From assembly GCA_902618205.1 (NCBI GenBank), contig CACMZL010000003.1:102677-166676 (forward strand): DNA of 64,000 nt, read 5' to 3'. Position numbers and translations under genes: made by a program. Shown piece by piece: positions 26,384-35,174 of the stretch. How positions within the stretch are numbered: position 1 is the first letter of the stretch; each line of letters starts with the position of its first letter. Below the pieces are notes generated by a model, which searched no databases, was not told where the DNA came from, and saw only the letters and a program-made list of their open reading frames with translations. Source of the stretch: an uncultured Pelagibacteraceae bacterium. GTDB taxonomy: Bacteria > Pseudomonadota > Alphaproteobacteria > Pelagibacterales > Pelagibacteraceae.

Positions 26384-27085
26384 ATGTACAGTATTAAAAA
26401 TATACTTAGTCTTATTATATTTATTATTTTTTTTTCAATTCCGATAAATTCAGTAAATTCTCAAGAAAAAAACTATTATCAAGATATCGTTAATGATTGG
26501 AATAAAATTTTCCCAGACAGAAATAGAAATGCAGCAGGTCCTAAATTTTTTAAATATATAATAGATAAAGATATCTCTTATGAAGATTTTGTAGAATATA
26601 ATAAATTATATTGTGCGGTATCTGGTTCTTTAATAAGCCCAAATGCAGTACCGGAATATGTCTATTTAACTGAAAACAATACAGGTAAAAAGATATGTGG
26701 TGAATATTATAGATGCTGCATTCCATGTTCCTGCGATTTAATGAAATATTCAAAAACAACTAAGATGAAGCATAAATTTAAAGGTATAGAAAAAGAATTT
26801 TATGTGTTCACAATTGAAAATCCTTGTGGGAAAACAGATTTTCCTGAAAGGGTAAACAAAAAATATTTTTGTAATGGCAATGATTTAGATACGAAACAAG
26901 TTTCAGTAGTAGATGGAAAACTGGTCATTGGTTTATTACACAAAGCCAAAACATGCACTCAATATAATGTTAATGCCATAGATAGACACCAAGTTACAGG
27001 CAGATATTGTACGCTTAGAAATAATACTCCATTAGATCAGCTTCAGTCAGGCATGGGAGATATATTCATTAAACTTGCAAGATAA
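26384..27085 (+). CDS. cysteine-rich exported protein of unknown function (233 aa)
   Basis: An N-terminal signal peptide (ILSLIIFIIFFSIPINSVNS, cleavage near residue 26) precedes a soluble domain with about nine to ten cysteines: LYCAVSG, KICGEYYRCCIPCSCDLMK, NPCGKTDFP, YFCNGN, KTCTQYN and GRYCTLRN. The CCxPCxC cluster could bind a metal or form stacked disulfides. It would act in the periplasm or outside. I do not recognise the family, and neighbours are also unknown. Confidence 0.7.
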   Translation: MYSIKNILSLIIFIIFFSIPINSVNSQEKNYYQDIVNDWNKIFPDRNRNAAGPKFFKYIIDKDISYEDFVEYNKLYCAVSGSLISPNAVPEYVYLTENNTGKKICGEYYRCCIPCSCDLMKYSKTTKMKHKFKGIEKEFYVFTIENPCGKTDFPERVNKKYFCNGNDLDTKQVSVVDGKLVIGLLHKAKTCTQYNVNAIDRHQVTGRYCTLRNNTPLDQLQSGMGDIFIKLAR

Positions 27086-27109
27086 TACCAAGATTATATA
27101 TTCATCAAA

Positions 27110-27379
27110 ATGGTATTGTATAACGAAAAAATTAAACACCTTAGTTGCTCTGATCTGAGAGTATTTTTGAAAAGATTGGTTAAAGATAAGATAGAAAAAG
27201 AGTGGACCGAGGACTTCATTGATAATATGAACCTCGTAATAATCCCAAGAATGACAATAAAAAGACGTTATGAGAATAAGGGTATAGATATGTCAAGACT
27301 GATTGATAATCCTACCTACTATCAGCATGTCAAAAAGAGTGTCGACTCCCGAGGCAATCTTGAATTTAAAGATCGATAA
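27110..27379 (+). CDS. hypothetical protein (89 aa)
   Basis: An 89-residue, charged, mainly helical soluble protein (DLRVFLKRLVKDKIEKEWTEDF, MTIKRRYENKGIDMSRL). It has no signal peptide or membrane helix. It begins 24 bases after the cysteine-rich protein gene. Base composition is slightly less A+T-rich than its neighbours, for instance near 27180-27360. No motif is recognised. Confidence 0.6.
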   Translation: MVLYNEKIKHLSCSDLRVFLKRLVKDKIEKEWTEDFIDNMNLVIIPRMTIKRRYENKGIDMSRLIDNPTYYQHVKKSVDSRGNLEFKDR

Positions 27380-27467
27380 TTTTTTTCCTATACGCCAATT
27401 TAATCCCTAGCACTGCATCCATATTTTCTATAAGCTGTTTTAAAAAAAACAAACTTAAGAGGGAAAT

Positions 27468-28442
27468 ATGAACAAATATTTTAAGATAATTGTTGTTTTA
27501 TTATCGTCTCTATTTTTAAGTTTCTCAGCAAATTCAACTGAAGTAAAATTTGGACACGTAGGAAAACCTGGATCTTTATTTTCTGCATCAGTTGATCATT
27601 TTGCTAAACTTGCAAATGAGAGATTAGGCAGCAAAGGAAAAGTAACTGTTTTTGGTTCTTCGCAACTTGGTAAAGACAAACAAGGAATGCAAAAACTAAA
27701 ATTAGGTACAGTTAACATGTGGTTACCTTCATCAGTAATGGCATCTATTCATGATGAGTTTGGTGTATTTGATATGCCTTTCATTATTAAAGACAGAAAA
27801 CACATGAATAAAGTTGAAAGCCAAGTTTTACCAGGAATGTTTAAAAATCTTGAAGATAAAACTGGATACAAAGTTATTGCTGTTTGGGAAAATGGATTTA
27901 GACATATCACAAACAACACTAGACCAATTAACACTCCAGGTGACTTAAAAGGAATTAAATTAAGAACACCTAAATCAAAATGGAGAGTTAAAATGTTCCA
28001 ATCATATGGCGCAAACCCAACTCCAATGTCTTTCTCAGAAGTATTTACTGCTTTGAAAACAGGAACAATGGATGGACAAGAAAACCCATATGCTCAAATT
28101 GCTAGTGCTAAATTCCAAGAAGTTCAAAAATATTTATCAATCACAGGTCACGTTTACACTCCTGCTTATGTAACAGTACATAAAGATCATTGGAGTAAAC
28201 TACCTGCAGATGTACAAAGTATTTTAGAGCAAGCTGCTAAAGATACACAAAAATTTGTTTATGCTGAGGCTGCTAATCTTGAAAAATCTTTATTGGGAGT
28301 TATCAAATCAGCTGGAGTTCAAGTTAACGAAGCTGACAAAGGTGCTTTCATTAGTGCAAGTAAAGGAATATACGATCAATTCGCGTCAGAAGTACCAACT
28401 GGTGGTGCGTTAATTGATAAAGTATCGTCTTTAGCAAATTAA
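27468..28442 (+). CDS. dctP: TRAP transporter substrate-binding protein (DctP family)
   Basis: A 324-residue periplasmic binding protein with a signal peptide (VVLLSSLFLSFSANS, residues about 8-23). DctP-family features follow: KFGHVGKPGSLFSASVDHFAKLANERLGSKGKV, the central NTRPINTPGDLKGIKLRTP with the carboxylate-binding arginine, and GTMDGQENPYAQI. It captures an organic acid for the membrane subunits downstream. A good ribosome-binding site (AGAGGG) precedes it. A perfect stem-loop separates it from dctQ. The following CoA-pathway genes suggest a carboxylic acid substrate. Confidence 0.9.
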   Translation: MNKYFKIIVVLLSSLFLSFSANSTEVKFGHVGKPGSLFSASVDHFAKLANERLGSKGKVTVFGSSQLGKDKQGMQKLKLGTVNMWLPSSVMASIHDEFGVFDMPFIIKDRKHMNKVESQVLPGMFKNLEDKTGYKVIAVWENGFRHITNNTRPINTPGDLKGIKLRTPKSKWRVKMFQSYGANPTPMSFSEVFTALKTGTMDGQENPYAQIASAKFQEVQKYLSITGHVYTPAYVTVHKDHWSKLPADVQSILEQAAKDTQKFVYAEAANLEKSLLGVIKSAGVQVNEADKGAFISASKGIYDQFASEVPTGGALIDKVSSLAN

Positions 28443-28454
28443 CATAATTTGTAA

Positions 28455-28477
28455 CAGGCCCTCTACCAGAGGGCCTG
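28455..28477 (+). promoter_or_regulatory. intercistronic stem-loop between dctP and dctQ
   Basis: CAGGCCCTCT (28455-28464), loop ACC, AGAGGGCCTG (28468-28477) is a perfect 10-bp G/C-rich hairpin 13 bases after dctP and 8 bases before the dctQ start. No T-run follows (eight A residues do), so it is probably an mRNA-stabilising or processing element rather than a full terminator. It stands out strongly against the A/T-rich background. Confidence 0.8.
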
Positions 28478-28484
28478 AAAAAAA

Positions 28485-28994
28485 ATGACATTGCAAAAAT
28501 TTATAAATTCTTACGAAAAAATATTAAAACTAATACTGTTTATAATGATGGTAGCATTAGCAGTAACAGTTTTACTTGGTGTTACTTTTCGTTTTGCTGG
28601 TAGTGCTTTAGTTTGGTATGACGAGGTTGCAGCTGTTCAACTTGCTTGGATAACTTATTATGGTTCAGCATACGCAGCTTTGAAAGGCGCTCATATAAGT
28701 GTTCCAAGTATTTTTAAAGCCTTTCCATTAGTACTTAGAAAAATTTTCTTTGTAGTCTCAAAATTAGTTGTTTATGGTTTTTTAATATTATTAGCTTACT
28801 ATGGTTACTTAGTTTTAACTCTTATAACTGGAGAAACCTTAGTAACATTAGAGTGGGTTCCTCAACCTTTTGTGCAATCAGTTATTCCAATTGCATCATG
28901 TTTATTTATTTTATCTGAAACTTTAAGAATTCCCGAAGACTATAAAAATTTAGTTCTTCAAACAACAGGTGACGAGCAAACAGGAGATATTTAA
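28485..28994 (+). CDS. dctQ: TRAP transporter small membrane subunit (DctQ family)
   Basis: A 169-residue protein with four membrane helices. The family pattern around RFAGSALVWYDEVAAVQLAWITYYGSAYAALKGAHI is clear (Trp-Tyr-Asp/Glu-Glu then G-A-H). It assists DctM in sodium-driven import of the dctP ligand. The ATG is 8 bases after the stem-loop and the stop overlaps dctM by one base (TAATG). Confidence 0.9.
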   Translation: MTLQKFINSYEKILKLILFIMMVALAVTVLLGVTFRFAGSALVWYDEVAAVQLAWITYYGSAYAALKGAHISVPSIFKAFPLVLRKIFFVVSKLVVYGFLILLAYYGYLVLTLITGETLVTLEWVPQPFVQSVIPIASCLFILSETLRIPEDYKNLVLQTTGDEQTGDI

Positions 28995-30277
28995 TGATAA
29001 TTCTTACAATGTTTGCAGTTCTTCTACTTCTTTTATCTATTAATGTACCTATCGCTATTGGCCTTGCAGTAACAACAATTATTGCAATGGTTTTGAAAAC
29101 TGGAACAAGTTTTCTAATTGATACGGCAATCGTTATGTTTGACGGATCAATGAAGTTTCCATTGATCGCTATTCCTCTATTTATCCTAGCTGGATCAATT
29201 ATGAATAGTGCGGGTATTTCTAGAAGATTAATTGCTTTTGCTTCAGCGCTTGTTGGATTTATCAAAGGTGGTTTAAGCATGATTAACATTGCTACCTCTA
29301 TGTTTTTTGCTGAAATTTCTGGCTCAGCTGTTGCAGATGTTGCTGCACTTGGATCTATTCTAATTCCAGCGATGAAGAAAAAAGGATATCCAGGTCCATT
29401 TGCTGCTGCAGTAACTTCATCCTCAGCGTCTTTGGCGATTATCATTCCACCTTCAATACCAATGATTGTTTACGCGGTAATGGCTCAAAGTTCAGTGGTT
29501 CAATTATTTGTAGCGGGAATTGTTCCAGGTGTAATAGGTGGCTTCTTCTTAATGTTAGCAGCATACATTACTGCAAGACGTAAAAACTTTCCTGTTGAGG
29601 AAACATTTAATATTCCAAATGTAAAGAAAACTGCAAAAGATGCAGCTTTAGCATTTTTACTACCTATCATTATATTAGGTGGAATTTTTGGAGGAGTTGT
29701 AACAGCAACTGAAGGAGCAGGTTTAGCAGTTGTAGCATCATTAGTTATTGGATTTATTTATAAAGAAATTGACTTTAAAAGATTATACGAGTCAGCTTGT
29801 GAAGGAGCAATTCAAACAGCTTCAGTAATGTTATTAGTGGCTGCATCTGTATTACTGGGTGAATTTTTAACAATTGAACAAATTCCACAAAAAGTTGCAG
29901 AGTCAATTATTGATTTTACAAATAATAAATATGCAGTCTTAGGAATACTTAATGTATTTCTTTTAATAATAGGTTTCTTTTTACATTCAGTTGCTGCAAT
30001 AATTTTAACAGTTCCAATTGTAATGCCATTAGTTAATGCTGTAGGAATTGATCCAGTTCACTTTGGTATAATTGTGACATTAAATTTAGCAATTGGTCAA
30101 CAAACACCACCAGTTGCAAGTGTTCTAGTTACGGCTTGTTCAGTTGCAAAAGCAGATATATGGGATGTAACAAGATCTAATATATCCTTTATATGTGTAT
30201 TATTAGTATTGTTAATGTTAGTAACTTATGTTCCAGCTATACCAATGACTTTAGTTGAATTTTTTTATAGGAGCTAA
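28994..30277 (+). CDS. dctM: TRAP transporter large permease subunit (DctM family)
   Basis: A 427-residue permease with about twelve hydrophobic segments. Typical DctM sequences include KFPLIAIPLFILAGSIMNSAGIS, FAEISGSAVADVAALGSILIPAM, SSASLAIIIPPSIPMIVYA and the C-terminal IGQQTPPVASVLVTACSVA. It carries out Na+-coupled transport of the substrate delivered by DctP. The stop is immediately followed by the start of the enoyl-CoA hydratase gene, so transport and catabolism are co-transcribed. Confidence 0.93.
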   Translation: MIILTMFAVLLLLLSINVPIAIGLAVTTIIAMVLKTGTSFLIDTAIVMFDGSMKFPLIAIPLFILAGSIMNSAGISRRLIAFASALVGFIKGGLSMINIATSMFFAEISGSAVADVAALGSILIPAMKKKGYPGPFAAAVTSSSASLAIIIPPSIPMIVYAVMAQSSVVQLFVAGIVPGVIGGFFLMLAAYITARRKNFPVEETFNIPNVKKTAKDAALAFLLPIIILGGIFGGVVTATEGAGLAVVASLVIGFIYKEIDFKRLYESACEGAIQTASVMLLVAASVLLGEFLTIEQIPQKVAESIIDFTNNKYAVLGILNVFLLIIGFFLHSVAAIILTVPIVMPLVNAVGIDPVHFGIIVTLNLAIGQQTPPVASVLVTACSVAKADIWDVTRSNISFICVLLVLLMLVTYVPAIPMTLVEFFYRS

Positions 30278-31060
30278 ATGAGTAAATTAATTAAAGTAAA
30301 TAAAAAAAATAAACATTTAGTTGAAGTTGTTATCAATAGACCAGAAAAACTAAATGCAATGACTAAGCCAATGTGGATTGAGCTTGGCAAAGTTTTCAAA
30401 AAGTTATCTAAGAATAAAAATTTAAGATGCATCATTATAAGAGGAGAGGGTGGTAAATCTTTTTCACCAGGAAATGATATTGGAGAATTTAAAAAACAAA
30501 GATCTTCATCAAAATTAGCAAAATCTTACGGTAAATTTTTACACGGAACACTTGGAGCAATTTTTGATTGCCCAATACCAACAATTGCTTTGATTGAAGG
30601 AATATGTGTTGGTGGTGGATTAGAAATAGCAGGATGTTGTGACATTAGAATTTGTGGTAAAAGTTCTAGGTTTGGAGTTCCAATTAAAAGATTAGGCTTA
30701 ACAATGGCTGCAAAAGAACTTGAGGTACTTTTAAAAGTAACCAATTACACGACTGCAATGGAAATATTATTTGAAGGAAGAGTATTTGGAGCTGATGAAG
30801 CGTTTCAGAAGAGGCTAGTTAATAGAGTAGTTAATGATAAAGATGTTGAAAAAGAAGCCTATAAATCAGCTGAATTAATTTGCGAAGGTGCTCCAAAAGT
30901 TGCAAGGTGGCATAAGCAATTTGCAAGAAACATCTTAAAAAATGGAAAAGTCACAGAAAAAATAAATAATCTTGGTTACAAATGCTACGATACACAAGAC
31001 TTTAAAATTGGATATCAATCTTTCTTAAATAAAACAAAACCAAAATTCAAAAATAAGTAA
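30278..31060 (+). CDS. enoyl-CoA hydratase/isomerase family protein
   Basis: A 260-residue crotonase-fold protein. The oxyanion-hole segments are visible: NRPEKLNAMTKPMW with SPGNDIGEF, and CVGGGLEIAGCCDIRI. The usual hydratase Glu pair is not clearly conserved, so isomerase, dehydratase or carnitinyl-CoA-type activities are possible. It abuts dctM upstream and lies 3 bases before a CoA-transferase gene. This links it to CoA-dependent breakdown of the acid imported by the TRAP system. Confidence 0.87.
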   Translation: MSKLIKVNKKNKHLVEVVINRPEKLNAMTKPMWIELGKVFKKLSKNKNLRCIIIRGEGGKSFSPGNDIGEFKKQRSSSKLAKSYGKFLHGTLGAIFDCPIPTIALIEGICVGGGLEIAGCCDIRICGKSSRFGVPIKRLGLTMAAKELEVLLKVTNYTTAMEILFEGRVFGADEAFQKRLVNRVVNDKDVEKEAYKSAELICEGAPKVARWHKQFARNILKNGKVTEKINNLGYKCYDTQDFKIGYQSFLNKTKPKFKNK

Positions 31061-31063
31061 TAG

Positions 31064-32257
31064 ATGACTGCATCATTAAAAGGCATTCGTGTACTTGAGA
31101 TGGCACAAATAATGGCTGGTCCCACTTGTGGACTGTTATTAGCTGATCTTGGAGCAGAGGTAATTAAAATAGAAAAGACACCTGGAGGAGATGATACCAG
31201 AAACTTCTTGCCACCAGAAATTAATGGAGAGTCTGCAGCCTTTATGATGATGAATAGAAATAAGAAAGGTATTGCATTAAATTTAAAAGACAAAGATGGA
31301 ATTCAGATATTTAAAACGATGGTAAAAAATTCTGATGTGGTTTTGGAGAATTTTAGAAAAGGGACATTAGAAAAATTAGGAGTCGGATATGATGTTATGT
31401 CAGAAATTAATCCTAAAATCATTTTATGTGAAATATCTGGATACGGTAGAACTGGTCCTTATGCAGATAAAGGAGGATTTGATCTAGTCGCGCAAGGAAT
31501 GAGTGGATTAATGAGTATTACTGGCGAAAGCAAAGATAAACCACCAATGAAAGTAGGTGCACCTATTACTGATATAACAGCTGGTTTACTTGCGGCTAGT
31601 GGAATTTTAGCAGCATTAGTTCATAGAGAAAAAACAGGTGAAGGACAAAAAGTTGATACTTCTTTATATGAAGCTGGTATTGTTCATACTTACTGGCAGT
31701 CTGCTATTGCAGGTGCAACTGGAGAGTCGCCTGGACCTTTAGGATCAGCACATCCTTTAACAGCTCCTTATCAAGCATTTAAAACAAAAGATAAATGGAT
31801 TACTGTAGGTGCTTCAAATCAAAACACTTGGTTGATGTTACTTAAAGCAATTGGTCGTGAAGACTTGCAAGAAAATGAAAAATTTACATCAAATTTAAAT
31901 CGAAAACAAAATTTAAAAGAATTAGTTGATATTCTTAACGAAGAACTAATAAAAAAAACTTCTAGTGAATGGTTAAAAATCTTTGATGATAATGGATTAC
32001 CATGCGGACCTATTAACTCTATAACAGAAATGTTTAAAGATCCTCAAACAATTGAAAGAGAAATGGTTATAGAAGTAGATAATAAAAAAGCTGGTAAAAG
32101 TACAGCTATTGGTATGCCAATTAAATTTTCAAAAAGTAAAACAGAAAAATCAAAAGGTGCTCCAAACTTAGGAGAACATTCAAAAGAAGTTATGCAAATC
32201 TTTGGTTACAAAGATGACCAAATTGAAGATTTTTATAATAGAAAAGTAATTCTTTAA
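31064..32257 (+). CDS. CaiB/BaiF family CoA transferase
   Basis: A 397-residue class III CoA transferase. N-terminal LKGIRVLEMAQIMAGPTCGLLLADLGAEVIKIE, KKGIALNLKDKDG and FRKGTLEKLG are standard; the catalytic aspartate lies in GQKVDTSLYEAGI. It would move CoA from a donor such as succinyl-CoA to the imported acid. It closes the TRAP-hydratase operon and overlaps the end of a convergent oxidase gene by four bases. The specific acid is unknown. Confidence 0.9.
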   Translation: MTASLKGIRVLEMAQIMAGPTCGLLLADLGAEVIKIEKTPGGDDTRNFLPPEINGESAAFMMMNRNKKGIALNLKDKDGIQIFKTMVKNSDVVLENFRKGTLEKLGVGYDVMSEINPKIILCEISGYGRTGPYADKGGFDLVAQGMSGLMSITGESKDKPPMKVGAPITDITAGLLAASGILAALVHREKTGEGQKVDTSLYEAGIVHTYWQSAIAGATGESPGPLGSAHPLTAPYQAFKTKDKWITVGASNQNTWLMLLKAIGREDLQENEKFTSNLNRKQNLKELVDILNEELIKKTSSEWLKIFDDNGLPCGPINSITEMFKDPQTIEREMVIEVDNKKAGKSTAIGMPIKFSKSKTEKSKGAPNLGEHSKEVMQIFGYKDDQIEDFYNRKVIL

Positions 32258-35157
32258 TTAACAGTTTCAAAAATTTTAAATAATAATTCTGAGACGTGCT
32301 TACCTTTTTTCTCAGATAAATCAGATATTTGATGTCTGCAGCTCGTACCATTTGCAACTATAAAATCTTTTTCATCACTATTATTGATTGCAGGTATTAA
32401 AGAAAGATTAGCCATTTTTTTTGATACTTCATAAGTCTTACTGTCATATCCAAATGAACCAGCCATACCACAACAACTAGACTCTATCATTTTATTGTTA
32501 ATGTTTAATTCTGATAAAAGATTAGTTAGACCCTTCATTCTATCTTGTGATTTTTGATGACAGTGTCCATGAATTAATACATTTTGATCAAACTTATTAG
32601 CTTTAATATTATTGTTATTTCTTATTTGTTCTAAAATAAATTCCTCAAGTAGATAAAATTTATTTTTAATTTGTTCTCTATTATTTACATTTTTTAAAGT
32701 CTGATACTCATCATTAAACGTTAATAAACAGGATGGCTCAATACCTACAACTGGTAAATCAATGTAATTATTTTGAATAACGTAATCATTAAATCTATTT
32801 AGCTCTTCAGAAGCCTTGTCTAATTGACCGTAAGATATATAAGTTCTTCCACAACAAAGGGGTCTCTTTAATTTATCTTGACCAAAACTTGGTATTACTG
32901 CCTGATAACCAAATTTATTTAATACTTTAATTGCATAAACTAAATTTTCATTTTCAAAATTAATATTAAATGTATCTGCAAACAAAATTACTTTATTTTC
33001 TGATACTGTTTGACTGTCGTAAATTTCTCTTAATGCATTCTGGTTTTGAACTTCAGGCATAGACCTTGCTGTTGCAAAACCAAACTTTTCAACAATTGAT
33101 GAAATTAGTGGTAAGTTTTTAATCTTATTGAATATAGGAGCAGCAATTTTTAATAACCAAATAAGTCTTGGCATATCTGAGATAACTCTATCTTTAATTC
33201 GCATACTAAATTTTTTATAGTAATGAGAAAGAAACTCAGATTTCATCTTAGCCATATCAACCGACATAGGGCATTCTCTTTGACAAGCTTTACAGCTCAC
33301 ACATAACTCCATAGTTTCATACATTTCTTTTGATGCAAATGAACCCTCTGGAAGTTGATTAGATAAAGCTAATCTTAAAGTATTTGCTCTACCTCTGACT
33401 AAATCTTTTTCTTCTTTAGTTACTCTGTATGACGGACACATCACACCAGAATCTAATTTTCTACAAGCTCCATTGTTATTACACATCTCAACAGCATCAG
33501 AGAACTGGCCCCAGTTTGACCAATCATAATGTGTATCTATATTTTCTGTTTGATAACCTGATTTGTATCTCATTAAAGATCTATCATTTGATTTAAACGG
33601 TCGAACAATTTTACCTGGATTTAAAAGGTTTTTACTATCGAACGTATCTTTTATTTCTTCAAATGCATTTGTGATTTTTTTACCAAACATCATTTCATGA
33701 AATTCTGATCTAACAATTCCATCACCATGCTCACCAGAATGAGAACCTTTATAATCTTTAACCATTTCAAAAGCTTCTTCAGATATGGATCTCATGTTTT
33801 GTATATCTTTGTCTGATTTCATATTTAAAACTGGTCTTACATGGAGAGTTCCAACAGATGCATGTGCATAAAACATTCCACTTGTTCCATATTTTTTAAA
33901 TATTTCTTTTAATCTAGCTGTGTAGTCAGCTAAGTGTTCTAAAGAAACTGCACAATCTTCAATGAAGGCAACTGGTTTTCTATCACCTTTCATTGACATC
34001 AAAATATTTAATCCAGCTTTTCTTATTTCAAAAACCTCTTTCTGTTCTGAAAGATCTGAATAATATGAAAATTCGTTTTTTTTGTTTTGGTTTAAAACTA
34101 AATATTCTAGATCCTTTATTTTCTTTTCATATACACTTTTCTCGGTATCAATAAATTCTACCATCAAAACAGCTTCAGGATTTCCTTTAATGTATTTTTT
34201 TATACCCCCAGCATACATCGGGATTTCTTTCGCTAAATTTAATAAATTTTGGTCCATCAACTCAACGCAAGTTGGTTTTAATTTCACAATCTCTTTTGAT
34301 AATTCCATTGCTTGATGAAAATTATCAAAGTAACAGACACCTAAAATTTTATTCTTTGGTATTTCTGATAATTTTAATTTTATTTTATTAAATAAAGATA
34401 ATGTTCCTTCAGAACCAACAAGAAGATTTGATGAGTTGAAGCCTTCAGGATTAATTAAATCAATGTTATATCCTCCAACTCTTCTTTGTGTTGTTGGCCA
34501 ATTAGCATCAATTTCGCCTCCAACCTGTTGTCTCACATCTATGAATTTATCTATGATTTTATAGAGTCTATCTTGATTGTTCTTTGTAGCTAAATAATTC
34601 TTATTTATTTGATCAAAATTAAATATAGAGCCATCATCCAATATTGCTTCAATAGCTAATACGTTATGAACCATGTTGCCATAATATAAAGATCTTGATC
34701 CGCAGGAATTGTTAGCTGACATTCCTCCAATAGTTGCTCTACTACTTGTTGAGACGTCTACTGGAAACCAAAGTCCATGAGGCTTCAAATAAGCGTTTAG
34801 ATGATCTAATACGACACCTGGTTGAACCCATACATATTTTTCTTCAACATTAAGTTCTAAAATTTTATTTTGATGTTTGCTGTAATCGAGTACAACACTT
34901 TCGCCAACAGTCTGACCACATTGAGAACTTCCACCTCCTCTCGCTAATAGAGGTACAGAATTCTTTTGCGAATATTCCATTAAATTTAATACATCATTGG
35001 TATCTTTTGGAAGAACTACACCAAGTGGTTTAATTTGATATACAGAAGCATCGGTACTGTATCTTCCACGTGAGAATTCATCGAATAAAGTTTTTCCATT
35101 AACTTTACTACTAATTTCTTTACCAATTTTTTGTATCTGATCTGAATTAAACCGCAT
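32254..35157 (-). CDS. FAD-binding oxidase fused to Fe-S/CCG module (YdiJ-like 2-hydroxyacid dehydrogenase)
   Basis: A 967-residue two-part protein. Residues about 35-530 are a PCMH/GlcD-type FAD oxidase (ARGGGSSQCGQTVGESVVLD; GLWFPVDVSTSSRATIGGMSANNSCGSRS; SHSGEHGDGIVRSEF). The C-terminal half has two [4Fe-4S] motifs (CNNNGACRKLDSGVMCP and CVSCKACQRECP) and a CCG domain (HGHCHQKS; SSCCGMAGSFGYD). The order matches the YdiJ/D-2-hydroxyglutarate dehydrogenase group, which oxidises D-2-hydroxyacids to 2-oxoacids at the membrane. It is convergent with the CoA transferase and downstream of an enolase-superfamily gene. Confidence 0.88.
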   Translation of the reverse strand: MRFNSDQIQKIGKEISSKVNGKTLFDEFSRGRYSTDASVYQIKPLGVVLPKDTNDVLNLMEYSQKNSVPLLARGGGSSQCGQTVGESVVLDYSKHQNKILELNVEEKYVWVQPGVVLDHLNAYLKPHGLWFPVDVSTSSRATIGGMSANNSCGSRSLYYGNMVHNVLAIEAILDDGSIFNFDQINKNYLATKNNQDRLYKIIDKFIDVRQQVGGEIDANWPTTQRRVGGYNIDLINPEGFNSSNLLVGSEGTLSLFNKIKLKLSEIPKNKILGVCYFDNFHQAMELSKEIVKLKPTCVELMDQNLLNLAKEIPMYAGGIKKYIKGNPEAVLMVEFIDTEKSVYEKKIKDLEYLVLNQNKKNEFSYYSDLSEQKEVFEIRKAGLNILMSMKGDRKPVAFIEDCAVSLEHLADYTARLKEIFKKYGTSGMFYAHASVGTLHVRPVLNMKSDKDIQNMRSISEEAFEMVKDYKGSHSGEHGDGIVRSEFHEMMFGKKITNAFEEIKDTFDSKNLLNPGKIVRPFKSNDRSLMRYKSGYQTENIDTHYDWSNWGQFSDAVEMCNNNGACRKLDSGVMCPSYRVTKEEKDLVRGRANTLRLALSNQLPEGSFASKEMYETMELCVSCKACQRECPMSVDMAKMKSEFLSHYYKKFSMRIKDRVISDMPRLIWLLKIAAPIFNKIKNLPLISSIVEKFGFATARSMPEVQNQNALREIYDSQTVSENKVILFADTFNINFENENLVYAIKVLNKFGYQAVIPSFGQDKLKRPLCCGRTYISYGQLDKASEELNRFNDYVIQNNYIDLPVVGIEPSCLLTFNDEYQTLKNVNNREQIKNKFYLLEEFILEQIRNNNNIKANKFDQNVLIHGHCHQKSQDRMKGLTNLLSELNINNKMIESSCCGMAGSFGYDSKTYEVSKKMANLSLIPAINNSDEKDFIVANGTSCRHQISDLSEKKGKHVSELLFKIFETVN

Positions 35158-35174
35158 AAAACTTAATTAAAGGT

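Noticed and set aside
28906..29445. 179-codon antisense open frame over dctQ/dctM
   Set aside because: Its sequence is a low-complexity Ala/Ile mirror of the permease codons, with no ribosome-binding site; it is a shadow frame.
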